Shown: positions 19,164-29,015, counted from the stretch's first letter. The stretch is 64,000 nt of DNA from Thiomicrorhabdus sp. (GCF_963662555.1 NZ_OY759719.1:2004985-2068984); one strand, 5' to 3'. The notes: a model not told the origin generated them from the letters alone. Numbers and translations are program-made.

Positions 19164-19338
19164 TACTCTTTTATGGGTATGGCAGGCCTTTATATTAATC
19201 AGCCTCCAACTCAAATCTAACACAACATATAAACCAAACACACCTCTACATATCTCTCCAAAATTTTTATCATTTTACGCCCAATTCATAGTACTTTAAT
19301 ATAAACGTAGCTGTTACAGAAAAAACAAAGAGGTTTTT

Positions 19339-19962
19339 ATGGTTAAGGAACTTTCACACCCATTAGTCACTGAACTGGTTAACCGTTTACGTAAAACTAC
19401 AACCAATGCCAATCAATTTCAACAGACCATTGAGGAATTAAGCAGAATACTGTTTTATGAAACTTGCCAATCAGTAAGCCTACAAAACAAAACCATTACT
19501 ACTTGGCACGGTGATTTACCTTTTGACTTCATTGACCAGTCTGATTTAGTGTTAATTCCAATAATGCGTGCTGGCTTGCCTATGCTAAATGGCTTACAAA
19601 GCCTTCTTCTTGATGCACCTAATGGCTTTTTAGCAATGAAACGTGATGAAGTAACCCATATAGCTAAAACTTACTATAAACGTTTACCTGACTGCTCAGG
19701 TAAAACCGTAATTCTGCTTGATCCAATGCTTGCAACGGGTGGTTCCTTATCCGATGCCATAACCTTAGTTAAAAAACATCACCCTAAGCAGATTTTTAGC
19801 CTAAATATCATTGGCTCACCGGAAGGTGTTAAAGCTGTGATAGATAGTCATCCAGACATATCAATAACGATTGCCAAGATTGATGAAAGATTAGATGAAA
19901 ACAAATTTATATACCCAGGCTTGGGCGATGCTGGTGATCGAGCTTTTAATACACCTGAATAA
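19339..19962 (+). CDS. upp: Uracil phosphoribosyltransferase
   Basis: Salvages uracil to UMP using PRPP. The PRPP loop is seen as LLDPMLATGGSLSDAI, and the uracil-binding end as YPGLGDAGDRAFNT. PIMRAGLPMLNG is the family's conserved N-terminal loop. 207 aa is normal. It is monocistronic, followed after 160 bases by the tRNA-Lys pair on the other strand. Confidence 0.95.
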   Translation: MVKELSHPLVTELVNRLRKTTTNANQFQQTIEELSRILFYETCQSVSLQNKTITTWHGDLPFDFIDQSDLVLIPIMRAGLPMLNGLQSLLLDAPNGFLAMKRDEVTHIAKTYYKRLPDCSGKTVILLDPMLATGGSLSDAITLVKKHHPKQIFSLNIIGSPEGVKAVIDSHPDISITIAKIDERLDENKFIYPGLGDAGDRAFNTPE

Positions 19963-20078
19963 ACTCATAACGAGAGTAGTAATATAAACATGCTACTCCA
20001 CAAGACTGTATACAGGCCTGGTAAAATGCAAGACTCGCATTCTATGAACTAACAGCCTAAAAAAATTGAGGCAATAAA

Positions 20079-20112
20079 AAACCCCGTGCTAACTGAGTTA
20101 AGCACGGGGTTT
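20079..20112 (-). terminator. Terminator of the tRNA-Lys transcript
   Basis: ACCCCGTGCT (20081-20090) pairs with AGCACGGGGT (20101-20110), followed on the minus strand by T-rich sequence. It lies 8 bases beyond the 3' end of the second tRNA. Confidence 0.88.
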
Positions 20113-20119
20113 AAGAATA

Positions 20120-20195
20120 TGGTGGGTCGTGTGCGATTCGAACGCACGACCAATTGGTTAAAAGCCAACTGCTCTACCAGCTGAGCTAACGACCC
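20120..20195 (-). tRNA. tRNA-Lys (anticodon UUU), downstream copy
   Basis: 76 nt with encoded CCA. The acceptor stem GGGTCGT pairs with ACGACCC; the D arm is AGCTCAGCTGGTAGAGC; the anticodon stem-loop TTGGCTTTTAACCAA gives UUU; the T arm is TGCGTTCGAATCGCA. Identical to the upstream copy. Confidence 0.97.
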
Positions 20196-20261
20196 AAATC
20201 GTTATTTAAAATTTATACTCATTTTAAACAGCTCAATATTTCCAAACAAACCCAGAGTAAA

Positions 20262-20337
20262 TGGTGGGTCGTGTGCGATTCGAACGCACGACCAATTGGT
20301 TAAAAGCCAACTGCTCTACCAGCTGAGCTAACGACCC
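20262..20337 (-). tRNA. tRNA-Lys (anticodon UUU), upstream copy
   Basis: 76 nt with encoded CCA, identical in sequence to the copy 66 bases downstream and most likely processed from the same transcript. The lysine codon AAA is very frequent in these AT-rich genes, which fits a duplicated tRNA-Lys(UUU). Confidence 0.97.
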
Positions 20338-20438
20338 GCTTGGAATGGGGCGTATTATACAAGTCTATGAAAAGTGTGCAAGCTATTTTGGCAATTATTT
20401 CAGATTTATTTAACTTTTATCACAAAGCACTCTCGTGC

Positions 20439-21149
20439 TTAAGATTGGTAAATTGTTGGATCAGCAACACCTGCATCGCTAAACCCTTGTTTTCTCAAGC
20501 GACATGAATCACATTCACCACAAGCACGCCCTAAATCATCCGCCTTGTAACAAGAAACAGTCAAGCTGTAATCAACTCCGTTTTTCATCCCTTGTTGAAT
20601 AATTTCTGCTTTAGTCAGGTTAATTAATGGCGTTTGAATATGCATTTTATGCCCCTCTACTCCAGCCTTAGTTGCTAGGTTTGCTAGAGTTTCAAATGCG
20701 GCTATGTATTCAGGACGGCAGTCTGGATAGCCAGAATAATCAACTGCATTAACACCGATAAATACATTATCAGCCTCAAGCACTTCTGCTAGACCTAATG
20801 CATAGGATAAAAAAACGGTATTTCGGGCAGGCACATAAGTCACTGGAATTTCGCCTTCTTCTACACCTGAGATAGGCACCGCAATTGACTCATCTGTTAA
20901 AGCCGACCCACCAATAGCACGCATATCCATACTCATTACTCTATGGGTTTTTGCACCAAGAGTTTTAGCCAGGTTTTGGGCGGCAGTTAGCTCTGCTTTA
21001 TGACGCTGCCCATAATCAAAACTCATGGTATGGCATTCATACCCTTGCGCGTTTGCTATAGCTAATACAGTAGCGGAATCTAACCCACCAGACAATAAAA
21101 CAACGGCTTTGGGTTTTGAGTTGCTTGTTAAATTTACTTGCTCAGACAT
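20439..21149 (-). CDS. queC: 7-cyano-7-deazaguanine synthase
   Basis: Makes preQ0 in queuosine synthesis. It has the PP-loop [12 protein letters not shown] for ATP and a C-terminal zinc site, [14 protein letters not shown], together with the upstream cysteine of [10 protein letters not shown]. The start MSEQVN at 21149 is chosen because GGAG lies just before it and the longer frame runs into cpoB; this gives 236 aa. The start lies directly at the cpoB stop, so it closes the tol-pal operon, a common arrangement. Confidence 0.95.
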   Translation of the reverse strand: MSEQVNLTSNSKPKAVVLLSGGLDSATVLAIANAQGYECHTMSFDYGQRHKAELTAAQNLAKTLGAKTHRVMSMDMRAIGGSALTDESIAVPISGVEEGEIPVTYVPARNTVFLSYALGLAEVLEADNVFIGVNAVDYSGYPDCRPEYIAAFETLANLATKAGVEGHKMHIQTPLINLTKAEIIQQGMKNGVDYSLTVSCYKADDLGRACGECDSCRLRKQGFSDAGVADPTIYQS

Positions 21150-21150
21150 G

Positions 21151-22086
21151 TTATTGCTTCTCCAAACGCTTTTGGGCATTTTGAGCCGCACGACTACTTG
21201 GACGTGATTCTATAATTTGCTTATACAATGCTTCAGCTTTTTTGTTATCACCCAAGTTGCTATAGCTATCACCTGCTCGTAAAGTTGCATCAGGTACTTT
21301 TGTTGAATTAGGATAACGTTGAATAACCATCAAAAAAGAGTCTAACGCTTTTTGATTATCACCTTTAATTAAATAGCCCTCACCACTCCAATAAGCGGCA
21401 TTACTAGCAAGTTCACTTTCTGGATACTGCTTAATAAACGATTCAAAGCTAGCAATAGATTTATCATATTTTGAGGCACGCATTTCTGCGAATGCATCTT
21501 TATATTTTTCTTTTTCTATATCCGTTGCTGGTCGAGTATGAATCACTTTTGACTCATCACCCTGCTTTTCAGATCCTGCCGATTGAGTTTCTAAAACGGC
21601 AACCTGCTTATCAGAAGGAACAGAACTATCAACGTTTGATGTGGTTGCTTGCTGTGTTGATTGAGCATTCTCTTGAGCAACCGTTTGCATTTCACCTGGT
21701 TGAGTTTGAGCTTGATCTTCAACTTCATCTTGCAATGTTTCTTGTACCGAGCTTGAGTCATTTTCAGGTACTGACATACTCGCTGTTTTTGGCGTTTTGC
21801 CTTCAAGTACACTTAAACGTTCATCACTCTCTTTATATCGTTTATCCATAAGAGCGTGAATATTTCTTAACTCTCTTTTCAAACGATCATTTTCATCTTG
21901 TAAAGATTGTATATCACGCTGCTGCTCACCTAAACGACGGCTTAATTGTAGCAATACAGGGTTATCCATCATGCGTTCTAAACGGTTAACTCTTTGCTCT
22001 AAATTACCGGTAGTAGCAGCATAAGTAGGCAATGCTAAGCTTAAAGACAAACCTGTCATTGCAGTTACTAATAGTGTTTTACGCAT
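21151..22086 (-). CDS. cpoB: Cell division coordinator CpoB (YbgF)
   Basis: Periplasmic protein that links Tol-Pal to septal peptidoglycan synthesis. A signal peptide (residues 1-23, cleavage near TYAATT) is followed by the trimerising coiled coil ([16 protein letters not shown] to about residue 80). Then comes a Gln/Thr/Ser/Glu-rich linker and three TPR units from about residue 185 ([20 protein letters not shown] and the following [21 protein letters not shown]). It sits immediately after pal. Confidence 0.93.
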   Translation of the reverse strand: MRKTLLVTAMTGLSLSLALPTYAATTGNLEQRVNRLERMMDNPVLLQLSRRLGEQQRDIQSLQDENDRLKRELRNIHALMDKRYKESDERLSVLEGKTPKTASMSVPENDSSSVQETLQDEVEDQAQTQPGEMQTVAQENAQSTQQATTSNVDSSVPSDKQVAVLETQSAGSEKQGDESKVIHTRPATDIEKEKYKDAFAEMRASKYDKSIASFESFIKQYPESELASNAAYWSGEGYLIKGDNQKALDSFLMVIQRYPNSTKVPDATLRAGDSYSNLGDNKKAEALYKQIIESRPSSRAAQNAQKRLEKQ

Positions 22087-22095
22087 TACGATTCC

Positions 22096-22671
22096 TTATT
22101 TAATTACGATTTCAACACGACGATTTTTTTGCCAAGCTAGCTCGTTACTACCAAGGACTGCAGGCTGCTCTTCACCAAAACTAATAACTTCAATACGGCT
22201 TTGATCTACACCAAACAACATCATGGCTTGCTCTACTGCTTTAGCACGCTTCTCACCCAAAGCTAAGTTATATTCAGGTGTGCCACGCTCATCAGTATGG
22301 CCTTTTAAGATTAATTTTTCTTTTGGATTTTGTAATAAGATATTAGCGTGATAACGCACATTTTCTGTTGCTTTATCATCTAATTCATATTGGTCATACT
22401 TAAAATAAATAACTGGCTCGTAAATACTATCTACATCGGTCATTTTCATATCATCTAATGATTGACCATCAACCATATTGCCGTCTTCTACCTGGGTACC
22501 ATTGGCAGGAATCACCTCAACGCCATTTCCTGCATCACCTACACCAGGAGCAGTATCTGTTGTTACTTCTGGGTCATTAGCACCATCGCCACCACCTTTT
22601 TGTGGCGAAGAACTACATGCTGCTAGCATAGAGATTGCAGCAATCGTAAATACTTTTTGTACTATATTCAT
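22096..22671 (-). CDS. pal: Peptidoglycan-associated lipoprotein Pal
   Basis: Outer-membrane lipoprotein that binds peptidoglycan and TolB. The lipobox ML-A-A-C lies at about residues 16-19. A Gly/Asp/Asn-rich linker follows, then an OmpA-like domain with IYFKYDQYELD and the peptidoglycan-binding LKGHTDERGTPEYNLALGEKRA. The DERG aspartate and arginine that contact diaminopimelate are present. It has 191 aa, a little longer than E. coli Pal because of the linker. Confidence 0.97.
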   Translation of the reverse strand: MNIVQKVFTIAAISMLAACSSSPQKGGGDGANDPEVTTDTAPGVGDAGNGVEVIPANGTQVEDGNMVDGQSLDDMKMTDVDSIYEPVIYFKYDQYELDDKATENVRYHANILLQNPKEKLILKGHTDERGTPEYNLALGEKRAKAVEQAMMLFGVDQSRIEVISFGEEQPAVLGSNELAWQKNRRVEIVIK

Positions 22672-22741
22672 CTTTATCCCCTAAAAAACTATTTTAAATA
22701 TTGAAAATTTAAATACTAATAATGGTTTAACAGCTTGTTGG

Positions 22742-24118
22742 TTAATTTAAATATGGACCCCAAGCAGGTTCTCGTACTTGGCCATCTTTTACTTTTAATG
22801 TTTGTGATGTTTTACCATCAATGGCAACCACTGCTAACTCACCCTTGCCATTTTTATTCATGGCATAAAGAATCATCTCACCATTAGGTGAAAATGTTGG
22901 CGACTCATCTAAAAAAGTCTTCGTTAAAACAGTAAATTCATTAGTATACAAATCTTGCAAGGCAATGTGAAAACCACCATCTCCATGCACAACCGCTAGG
23001 TATCTGCCATCTGGAGAAATTTCTGGGTTAGCATTATATTTGCCCTCAAAAGTCACACGGCGAATTTCACCTGTATCTAAAAACACCTGAAATACTTGCG
23101 GCTGACCACGACGGTCAGAGTTAAAAAACAATGAGTTGCCATTTGGCGCCCATGCAGCTTCGGTTTCAATTGAATAGTTTCGTGTTAAGCGGCGTAATTT
23201 TTGGGTTGCTAAATCCATAATATAGACATCGGCACTTCCATCTTTAGATAACGTTAGAGCAATTTTTTTGCCGTCTGGAGACCAAGCAGGAGCTCCGTTA
23301 ATCCCTTTAAAGTTGGCAATAACTTTACGGTACTTGCCATCCAAGCTTTGTACTATGACATTTGAACGACCACTTTCAAAAGAGACATAAGCTAGCTTAT
23401 TACCATCTGGTGACCAACTTGGAGACATAATTGGCATTTTTGATTTTAAAATCGGCTGGGCGTTATAACCATCAGAATCAGCTATTTCTAGAGTATAAAG
23501 TCGCTTACCAGAAACTTTTTGCAAAGTTACATAAGCAATCTGAGTGTTAAATGCACCACGAACACCAGTGAGTTCTTCATAAATCAGATCACTAATTTGA
23601 TGAGCAATTTGTCTAAGTTTTGCTTTTGGGATGTGAGTCCAACGCTTACCCATTACTTGGTTTTTGCGTAATACATCCATAAAACGCATATCTATCTGAT
23701 ACAGTCCATTACCTTCAGAAACGACTTGACCAATAACCATGTTATCAACATCTAAAGCCTTCCAATCATCAAAATCTATTTGCTCAATCTCATTGGGGGT
23801 TGACGGTAAAGCCGTTCTTGATATAGGGCTAAATTTACCGCTTCTTCTTAAATCGGCTGCCACAATTTGAGCAATATCAACTGGAGCGGTTTGTTTTGCC
23901 GTTGGTGCAGTCGTATTGTTTTGACCAGTAACAACAGAATCAGTATAACCAAATGGAACTACCGCAATTGGCAGAGCATTTTCATATCCTTCGTTAATTT
24001 CAATCGTTAATCCTGACCAAGCTGGTAAAGATGCAACCATTAAAAGACTCAGTAAAATAGGCTGTATTTTAGCCAGCATTTTTTTATGTAGATTCTGTTG
24101 TAAACTCAATGTAATCAC
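22742..24118 (-). CDS. tolB: Tol-Pal system protein TolB
   Basis: Periplasmic beta-propeller that shuttles between TolA and Pal. An N-terminal two-lobed domain (about 35-190) is followed by WD40-like repeats with recurring SPDG/SPNG turns (SWSPDGNKLAY, AWSPDGKKIAL, AWAPNGNSLFF, EISPDGRYLAV, TFSPNGEMILY). The start is uncertain. GTG 24118 gives 458 aa; ATG 24079, just before the signal peptide MLAKIQPILL, would give 445. Neither has a clear ribosome binding site. A 298-base gap carrying a 30-bp palindrome separates it from tolA. Confidence 0.95.
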   Translation of the reverse strand: MITLSLQQNLHKKMLAKIQPILLSLLMVASLPAWSGLTIEINEGYENALPIAVVPFGYTDSVVTGQNNTTAPTAKQTAPVDIAQIVAADLRRSGKFSPISRTALPSTPNEIEQIDFDDWKALDVDNMVIGQVVSEGNGLYQIDMRFMDVLRKNQVMGKRWTHIPKAKLRQIAHQISDLIYEELTGVRGAFNTQIAYVTLQKVSGKRLYTLEIADSDGYNAQPILKSKMPIMSPSWSPDGNKLAYVSFESGRSNVIVQSLDGKYRKVIANFKGINGAPAWSPDGKKIALTLSKDGSADVYIMDLATQKLRRLTRNYSIETEAAWAPNGNSLFFNSDRRGQPQVFQVFLDTGEIRRVTFEGKYNANPEISPDGRYLAVVHGDGGFHIALQDLYTNEFTVLTKTFLDESPTFSPNGEMILYAMNKNGKGELAVVAIDGKTSQTLKVKDGQVREPAWGPYLN

Positions 24119-24159
24119 CGTTTTTTTTAGAATTTATGATTAGAATTATGCGTAAACCA

Positions 24160-24189
24160 AACAAATTTACCAGGCCTGGTAAATTTGTT
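24160..24189. repeat. Dispersed palindrome copy 5, 30-bp perfect dyad upstream of tolB
   Basis: Core ACCAGGCCTGGT at 24169-24180, flanked by perfectly complementary arms (AACAAATTT on the left), making the longest dyad of this family in the window. It lies 41 bases before the tolB start in the tolA-tolB gap, where it could act as an operator, RNA hairpin or attenuator. The rest of the gap (24190-24416) shows no other recognised feature. Confidence 0.95.
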
Positions 24190-24416
24190 GAATTTGTTTA
24201 ATAAGCTAAGCTATTGTTCGTCTTTCTTATTGCTATCAAAAAGTATTTTTCAATACTTATAACACTAACAAACTATATAAAATCTTTGCATGAGACATCG
24301 ACAAAAAAAGTGAACATATTTTACTGGTTAAGACTCGAAACACAGCTGATCATCAGAAAAACAGTAAAATTTTAACCTTTTTTATTCCTCTATAACTTCA
24401 TGCAAAGCACTCAATA

Positions 24417-25439
24417 TTAAGGCTTAAATTGAAATGTGATTTCCCGTTCAAACAATTCTTTAACCGGCGGTGCTGGTAAAGGTTCTGCTCTATAAACCGC
24501 TTTTTCAGCCGCTTCTTTAAACTGCTTACTCGCAAATTTATTACAATTAAGTACTTTAACACTCGTGATATTACCACTTGGTGACTGAGTGATATTTAAA
24601 TCACACTGTGCATCTGGAGAGATACGAGCAGGTGTACGCCAGTTATCTTTTACTTTTGCCGTAATCGATGAGATGTATGTCTCTTTTAAAGTAAGCATTT
24701 GTTTACGTTTTTGAGCTTCACGTTGCTGAGCAGCTTCTTCATCAAGTTGACGTTGCAGGTCTGCCGCAGCTTGTTCTTGCTCTTTTTTCTTTTTAGCTTC
24801 TAAAGCCGCTTTTTCAAGTGCTTTTTTCTCTTCCGCTTTCTGTGCAAGCTCTTTTTGTAGTTCTTGTTTTTTCTGTTCTTCAGCTTGGCGTTGTTTCTCA
24901 GCTAAAGCTGCTTTTTGTTTCGCTTCTTTGGTTTTTTTCTCAGCATCTAAAGCGGCTTTTTGAGCTTGCTGAGCTTTTTTACGTTCTGCGTCTGCTTTTT
25001 GTTTTTCTATACGTGCTAAACGTTTTTGTTCTTCTGTTTTCTTACGTTGGGCATCGGCTTTACGTTTTTGTTCTTCTGCTAATAATTTTGCTTTCTCAGC
25101 TTTCGCTTTTTCAGCTTGTTGTTTCTTTTTAAGCTCTTGTAAACGCTGGCGCTCTTCGGCTGTTTGGGCTTTTAGATTTTTTTGTTCCAAAAGTTTCGCA
25201 TCTTGCTCAGCCTTAATTTTTTCAAGCTGAGCTTTAACTTGCGAGGCATCAACCGTAAAGGTCTTCATAGGCTCGAGCTGAGTAATTTGCTTAATTTCTT
25301 GGTTGGCTTCACCATCAGATGAGATTTTGATAGTTTCAGGCTGATCTAGCCATTTAATACTGAATAAAGTAATTAAAGTAACGTGAAGAAGCACGGCTAA
25401 AAATACAGAAATAGGATGTTTAACAATAAATTTCAACAT
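24417..25439 (-). CDS. tolA: Tol-Pal system protein TolA
   Basis: Inner-membrane protein that spans the periplasm and transmits proton-motive energy to TolB-Pal. One membrane helix (residues 11-30, ISVFLAVLLHVTLITLFSI) is followed by a very long Lys/Glu/Ala/Gln-rich helix (about 80-245). The compact C-terminal domain has the conserved YISSITAKVKDNWRTP, CDLNITQSPSGNITSV and FKEAAEKAVYRAEPLPAP. Low-complexity codons in the helix generate spurious antisense reading frames. Confidence 0.95.
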   Translation of the reverse strand: MLKFIVKHPISVFLAVLLHVTLITLFSIKWLDQPETIKISSDGEANQEIKQITQLEPMKTFTVDASQVKAQLEKIKAEQDAKLLEQKNLKAQTAEERQRLQELKKKQQAEKAKAEKAKLLAEEQKRKADAQRKKTEEQKRLARIEKQKADAERKKAQQAQKAALDAEKKTKEAKQKAALAEKQRQAEEQKKQELQKELAQKAEEKKALEKAALEAKKKKEQEQAAADLQRQLDEEAAQQREAQKRKQMLTLKETYISSITAKVKDNWRTPARISPDAQCDLNITQSPSGNITSVKVLNCNKFASKQFKEAAEKAVYRAEPLPAPPVKELFEREITFQFKP

Positions 25440-25900
25440 TACGGTTTTACCATTTCAGGTTCAGTCATTAATGAAACGTTTTCGACACCATTCGCTTTTA
25501 GTAATACAAAAATATGCACTACTTTGCCATAAGGTGCTTGGCGATCGCCTTGAATATAAATCACTTGGTCTTTATTTAATTGAGAACGTGCAATAACTTC
25601 AGCAACCAAGCTTTCAATATCTTTGTTACCTAAAACAATTTCAGGCTGTTCAGACGTTTTATACATGCCGTCTTTGGTTACCGTAATAACAAAAGGTTTG
25701 TTCTCTTCGGTAACTTCAGCATTGGTTTGTTTAGTTATTTCTGGAGTCTGCGGTAAATTTACAGTAACCGCTTGTTGCACAATAGGAGCAGTAACCATAA
25801 ATATAATCAACAACACTAAGGTAACATCAATGTATGGCACTACATTGATTTCCGCCATTAGGCGTTTTTTTTGTCTACTGCTTCGAAAACCGTTTTGCAT
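25439..25900 (-). CDS. tolR: Tol-Pal system protein TolR
   Basis: Part of the TolQR proton channel. The single membrane helix MAEINVVPYIDVTLVLLIIFMVTAPI contains the essential proton-carrying aspartate (YIDVTLVLL). The periplasmic part ends with the peptidoglycan-binding region. 153 aa. Its stop overlaps the tolA start by one base. Confidence 0.96.
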   Translation of the reverse strand: MQNGFRSSRQKKRLMAEINVVPYIDVTLVLLIIFMVTAPIVQQAVTVNLPQTPEITKQTNAEVTEENKPFVITVTKDGMYKTSEQPEIVLGNKDIESLVAEVIARSQLNKDQVIYIQGDRQAPYGKVVHIFVLLKANGVENVSLMTEPEMVKP

Positions 25901-25952
25901 ATTTTTCCCTAAACTCTTTTATTGCGTCACAAAATCTGTCAGTAATCATTGA

Positions 25953-26639
25953 TTAATTTTGTATTTTTACCGTATGGGCTTGGCGTTGCAATAGAGTTAA
26001 AAATCCATCAGCAAAGTTTTCGTATTCATTTAATAAACGGTCAACACGATTCGTTAAACGGTTGTATGCAATAACGGCAGGAATAGCGGCAAACAGACCA
26101 ATTGCCGTTGCAATTAATGCCTCAGAAATACCTGGAGCAACGGATGCCAAGGTAGCATGTTGAACATCACCTAAAGATTGAAAAGCATGCATAACCCCCC
26201 AAACCGTTCCAAACAAACCAATATAAGGTGCTGAAGAACCAACGGTTGCTAGCAATGATAGGTGGTTTTCTAATTTATCCGATTGTTTTGAAAAGGCAAT
26301 TTTCATGCTTCTTTGAGCACCGACAATCAGATCAGAAGCATCATGAACATCTTGTTGCTTTAATCGAGCAAACTCTTTAAAACCGTCCGCAAAAATTAAA
26401 GCAAGACCTGCAGATTCATTACGATTTGATTCTATCGTTTGATATAAACCTGATAGCTCTTGAGTAACCCAAAAAGTTTTTTCAAATTCTTTGGCTTCTC
26501 GCATAGCTTTTCTGACCTGATACGATTTAGCAAATGCTACCGACCATGCGGCTAACGACATTATTGCTAATAGCACCATAACCGCTTGTACAACTGGGCT
26601 AGCACTTAATACAGTTTCAATTAAATCACTATCGTTCAT
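25953..26639 (-). CDS. tolQ: Tol-Pal system protein TolQ
   Basis: Inner-membrane proton channel subunit related to ExbB/MotA, three membrane helices. The second and third helices are seen around HLSLLATVGSSAPYIGLFGTVWGVM and ISEALIATAIGLFAAIPAVIAYN. The start MNDSDLIE at 26639 is preferred over a frame extension of 25 codons because a purine-rich GGAAAGAGAAG lies before it; it gives 228 aa, as in E. coli. The usual thioesterase gene ybgC is missing between ruvB and tolQ. Confidence 0.96.
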   Translation of the reverse strand: MNDSDLIETVLSASPVVQAVMVLLAIMSLAAWSVAFAKSYQVRKAMREAKEFEKTFWVTQELSGLYQTIESNRNESAGLALIFADGFKEFARLKQQDVHDASDLIVGAQRSMKIAFSKQSDKLENHLSLLATVGSSAPYIGLFGTVWGVMHAFQSLGDVQHATLASVAPGISEALIATAIGLFAAIPAVIAYNRLTNRVDRLLNEYENFADGFLTLLQRQAHTVKIQN

Positions 26640-26743
26640 GGTCTTCTCTTTCCATTTTCTTTGGAGGTTAATCAAATTAATTAATTTAGGCGAACTAAGC
26701 TTAACAAAACTCACCCTAACTTTAAAATGTAATTATATTACTT

Positions 26744-27751
26744 TTATTCTGCAATTTGTTCAAAGTTCAGATGTTTATACGCATGTGATGTCGCCATTCG
26801 GCCTCTTGGCGTTCTCACTAAAAAACCTTGTTGAACCAAGAATGGCTCAATTACATCTTCAATAGTACCACGCTCTTCACCCAAAGCTGTTGCCATACTA
26901 TCTATACCAACCGGCCCGCCGTCAAACTTATGAATTAAGGTTTCTAAAAAACGTCTATCCATTTTATCTAAACCAAGTGTATCTACTTCTAATAAATTCA
27001 GAGCAGAATCGGCTATAGCTTGAGTAATAATGCCATCGCCTTTTACTTGTGCAAAATCTCGTACACGTCTTAACAGTCTATTGGCAATACGAGGTGTACC
27101 ACGAGAACGGCGAGCAACTTCCTGAGCACCTTCTAGTTCTGAATGCATACCTAAGATATGCGAAGAACGTGTCACAATTTGAGTGAGTTCTTCATGGGTA
27201 TAAAATTCTAAACGTTGTACCAATCCAAATCGATCACGCAGTGGCGAAGTTAATAAGCCAGCTCTTGTAGTCGCTCCCACTAAGGTAAATGGCGGAAGAT
27301 CGATTTTTACACTTTGTGCCGCTGGGCCATCGCCAATCACAATGTCTATTTGAAAGTCTTCCATTGCTGGATATAACACTTCTTCAACAATCGGGCTTAG
27401 GCGGTGAATCTCATCCACAAACAACACATCATGCGGCTCTAAACGCGTTAGTATCGCCGCTAAATCGCCCGGTTTTTCAATAACTGGCCCTGAGGTTTGA
27501 CGCAACGTCACGCCCATTTCTTGAGCAATAATATTTGATAAAGTCGTTTTTCCCAGGCCTGGTGGTCCATAAAGTAATACATGGTCTAGAGCTTCACCAC
27601 GCATCTTGGCGGCATCCATAGAAAGCTGTAACTGTTCACGAACCGATTGCTGACCAATATATTCATTAATCTGTTGCGGTCTTACAGAAGGAGCTGTGTA
27701 GATGTCATCAGCAACCTCTTGACTGCCAATTATGCGATCTGTTTCAATCAT
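26744..27751 (-). CDS. ruvB: Holliday junction branch migration helicase RuvB
   Basis: AAA+ motor of the RuvABC resolvasome. Walker [12 protein letters not shown] (about residue 62) and Walker [10 protein letters not shown] are intact, as is the sensor [18 protein letters not shown]. The C-terminal winged helix ends near RTPRGRMAT. 335 aa. It follows ruvA with no spacer. The 10-base core of the dispersed palindrome coincides with the Walker A codons here. Confidence 0.98.
   Translation of the reverse strand: MIETDRIIGSQEVADDIYTAPSVRPQQINEYIGQQSVREQLQLSMDAAKMRGEALDHVLLYGPPGLGKTTLSNIIAQEMGVTLRQTSGPVIEKPGDLAAILTRLEPHDVLFVDEIHRLSPIVEEVLYPAMEDFQIDIVIGDGPAAQSVKIDLPPFTLVGATTRAGLLTSPLRDRFGLVQRLEFYTHEELTQIVTRSSHILGMHSELEGAQEVARRSRGTPRIANRLLRRVRDFAQVKGDGIITQAIADSALNLLEVDTLGLDKMDRRFLETLIHKFDGGPVGIDSMATALGEERGTIEDVIEPFLVQQGFLVRTPRGRMATSHAYKHLNFEQIAE
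27553..27562. repeat. Dispersed palindrome copy 6 (inside ruvB Walker A)
   Basis: Exact CCAGGCCTGG; the outer A is replaced by C. Read as PGLG within the invariant GPPGLGKT, so this copy could be chance codon use rather than a member of the family. Confidence 0.6.
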
Positions 27752-28384
27752 CTACAGTTTTACTCCCTGTAGGGCACGTTTAATAAGTGCTTCCAATGTT
27801 AACCCTTCTTCAAAAGCCCCTGCAACCATTTTTTCTGCCTGGGTATTTTTGTATCCTAACGCAACTAAAGCTTCACAGGCTGACTGCTGTATTGAGCTTG
27901 CAAAACCACCTGTTGGTATGGCCGTTTGATTACCTGAATCAGTAATACTTGGTTGGTAATCCAGCATGCCAGATTCAACAATCGGCTTGAGTCTATCGCG
28001 CATTTCTATCTGCAAACGTTCGGCGGTTTTTTTACCCACGCCAGGAATACGCGTTAAGGCTGAAATATCACCGTTATCAACATAACTGCAAAACTCATTT
28101 ACCGACATGGCTGATAAAATTCCTAATGCCATCTTTGCACCAACACCGTTCACTTTAATCAGTGTTTTGAAAAGTACTCGTTCAGATTCAGTAGCAAAAC
28201 CAAAAAGTAACATGGCATCTTCTCGCACATGCATGTGCGTAAGAATGGTAATGTCACCCTCTTTTTTTTCTAATTGATAGAAAGTAGACATAGGGGCTTC
28301 TATTTCATAACCGACACCATTCACATCTAATACCATCATTGGCGGTAGCTTTTGAACCAACTGCCCTCTTAAAAATCCAATCAC
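27752..28384 (-). CDS. ruvA: Holliday junction branch migration protein RuvA
   Basis: Tetrameric junction-binding protein. An N-terminal OB fold (residues 1-62) is followed by tandem helix-hairpin-helix motifs ([16 protein letters not shown] and [15 protein letters not shown]) that grip DNA. A flexible linker and a small C-terminal RuvB-binding domain end the protein. 210 aa, normal. It lies 12 bases after ruvC. Confidence 0.97.
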   Translation of the reverse strand: MIGFLRGQLVQKLPPMMVLDVNGVGYEIEAPMSTFYQLEKKEGDITILTHMHVREDAMLLFGFATESERVLFKTLIKVNGVGAKMALGILSAMSVNEFCSYVDNGDISALTRIPGVGKKTAERLQIEMRDRLKPIVESGMLDYQPSITDSGNQTAIPTGGFASSIQQSACEALVALGYKNTQAEKMVAGAFEEGLTLEALIKRALQGVKL

Positions 28385-28396
28385 GTTTTACGTTCC

Positions 28397-28915
28397 TTAA
28401 AATTTAGAGCCTTTAGAAATCAGCTCTGGATCAATACCTAATGACATATAACGGTCATGACACAAAGCACACGCTAAGGCGTCTGCCGCATCTTCTTGCG
28501 GTGTATCTGTAAGTTTGAGAATATTTTGAACCATATATTGAACTTGATCTTTACCGGCGTGACCTTTTCCGACAATCGTACTTTTAATTTGAGTCGGCGT
28601 ATATTCCATAATATCCACACCTTTAATGGCCGCCGCACATAAAATTACGCCACGAGCCTGCCCTAATGTAATGGCTGACTTTGGATTTTTATAGACAAAG
28701 ACTTTTTCTACTGCCATCACATCAGGTTGATATTGGTCGATAATTTGGCAAATTGATTCAAAAATATTTTTTAAACGCATCGCACCAGAAAACTTTTCAA
28801 CCCGAATTACGCCACTCACTAAATAGTTGGGGTGATAACGTCCCGACTCAACAATACCAAAACCCGTTTTACGTGAACCTGGGTCAATCCCTAATATGCG
28901 TTTTAATTTAGGCAA
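28397..28915 (-). CDS. ruvC: Crossover junction endodeoxyribonuclease RuvC
   Basis: RNase H-fold resolvase that cuts Holliday junctions symmetrically. Four acidic active-site residues are visible: ILGIDPGSRKTGFG (first Asp), MAVEKVFV (Glu), and DAADALACALCHD (two Asp). 172 aa. It is the first gene of the ruvCAB-tol cluster; a palindrome copy lies 20 bases upstream of the start. Confidence 0.97.
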   Translation of the reverse strand: MPKLKRILGIDPGSRKTGFGIVESGRYHPNYLVSGVIRVEKFSGAMRLKNIFESICQIIDQYQPDVMAVEKVFVYKNPKSAITLGQARGVILCAAAIKGVDIMEYTPTQIKSTIVGKGHAGKDQVQYMVQNILKLTDTPQEDAADALACALCHDRYMSLGIDPELISKGSKF

Positions 28916-28934
28916 ATTCTTCTCTCTTACCTGT

Positions 28935-28952
28935 TTTACCAGGCCTGGTAAA
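28935..28952. repeat. Dispersed palindrome copy 7 (upstream of ruvC)
   Basis: Exact core with an 18-bp dyad (TTT/AAA arms), 20 bases before the ruvC start codon. It would fall in the ruvC leader RNA or promoter. Confidence 0.95.
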
Positions 28953-29015
28953 TCTATTTAAAAACTTTAAAAATGGCTTACATAAACAGCGAACATAAAA
29001 CCAATTACATAAAAA

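Noticed and set aside
24818-25132. A 104-codon frame antisense to tolA
   Set aside because: It arises from the repetitive Lys/Glu/Ala codons of the TolA helix and encodes only a Leu/Phe/Val-rich low-complexity chain.
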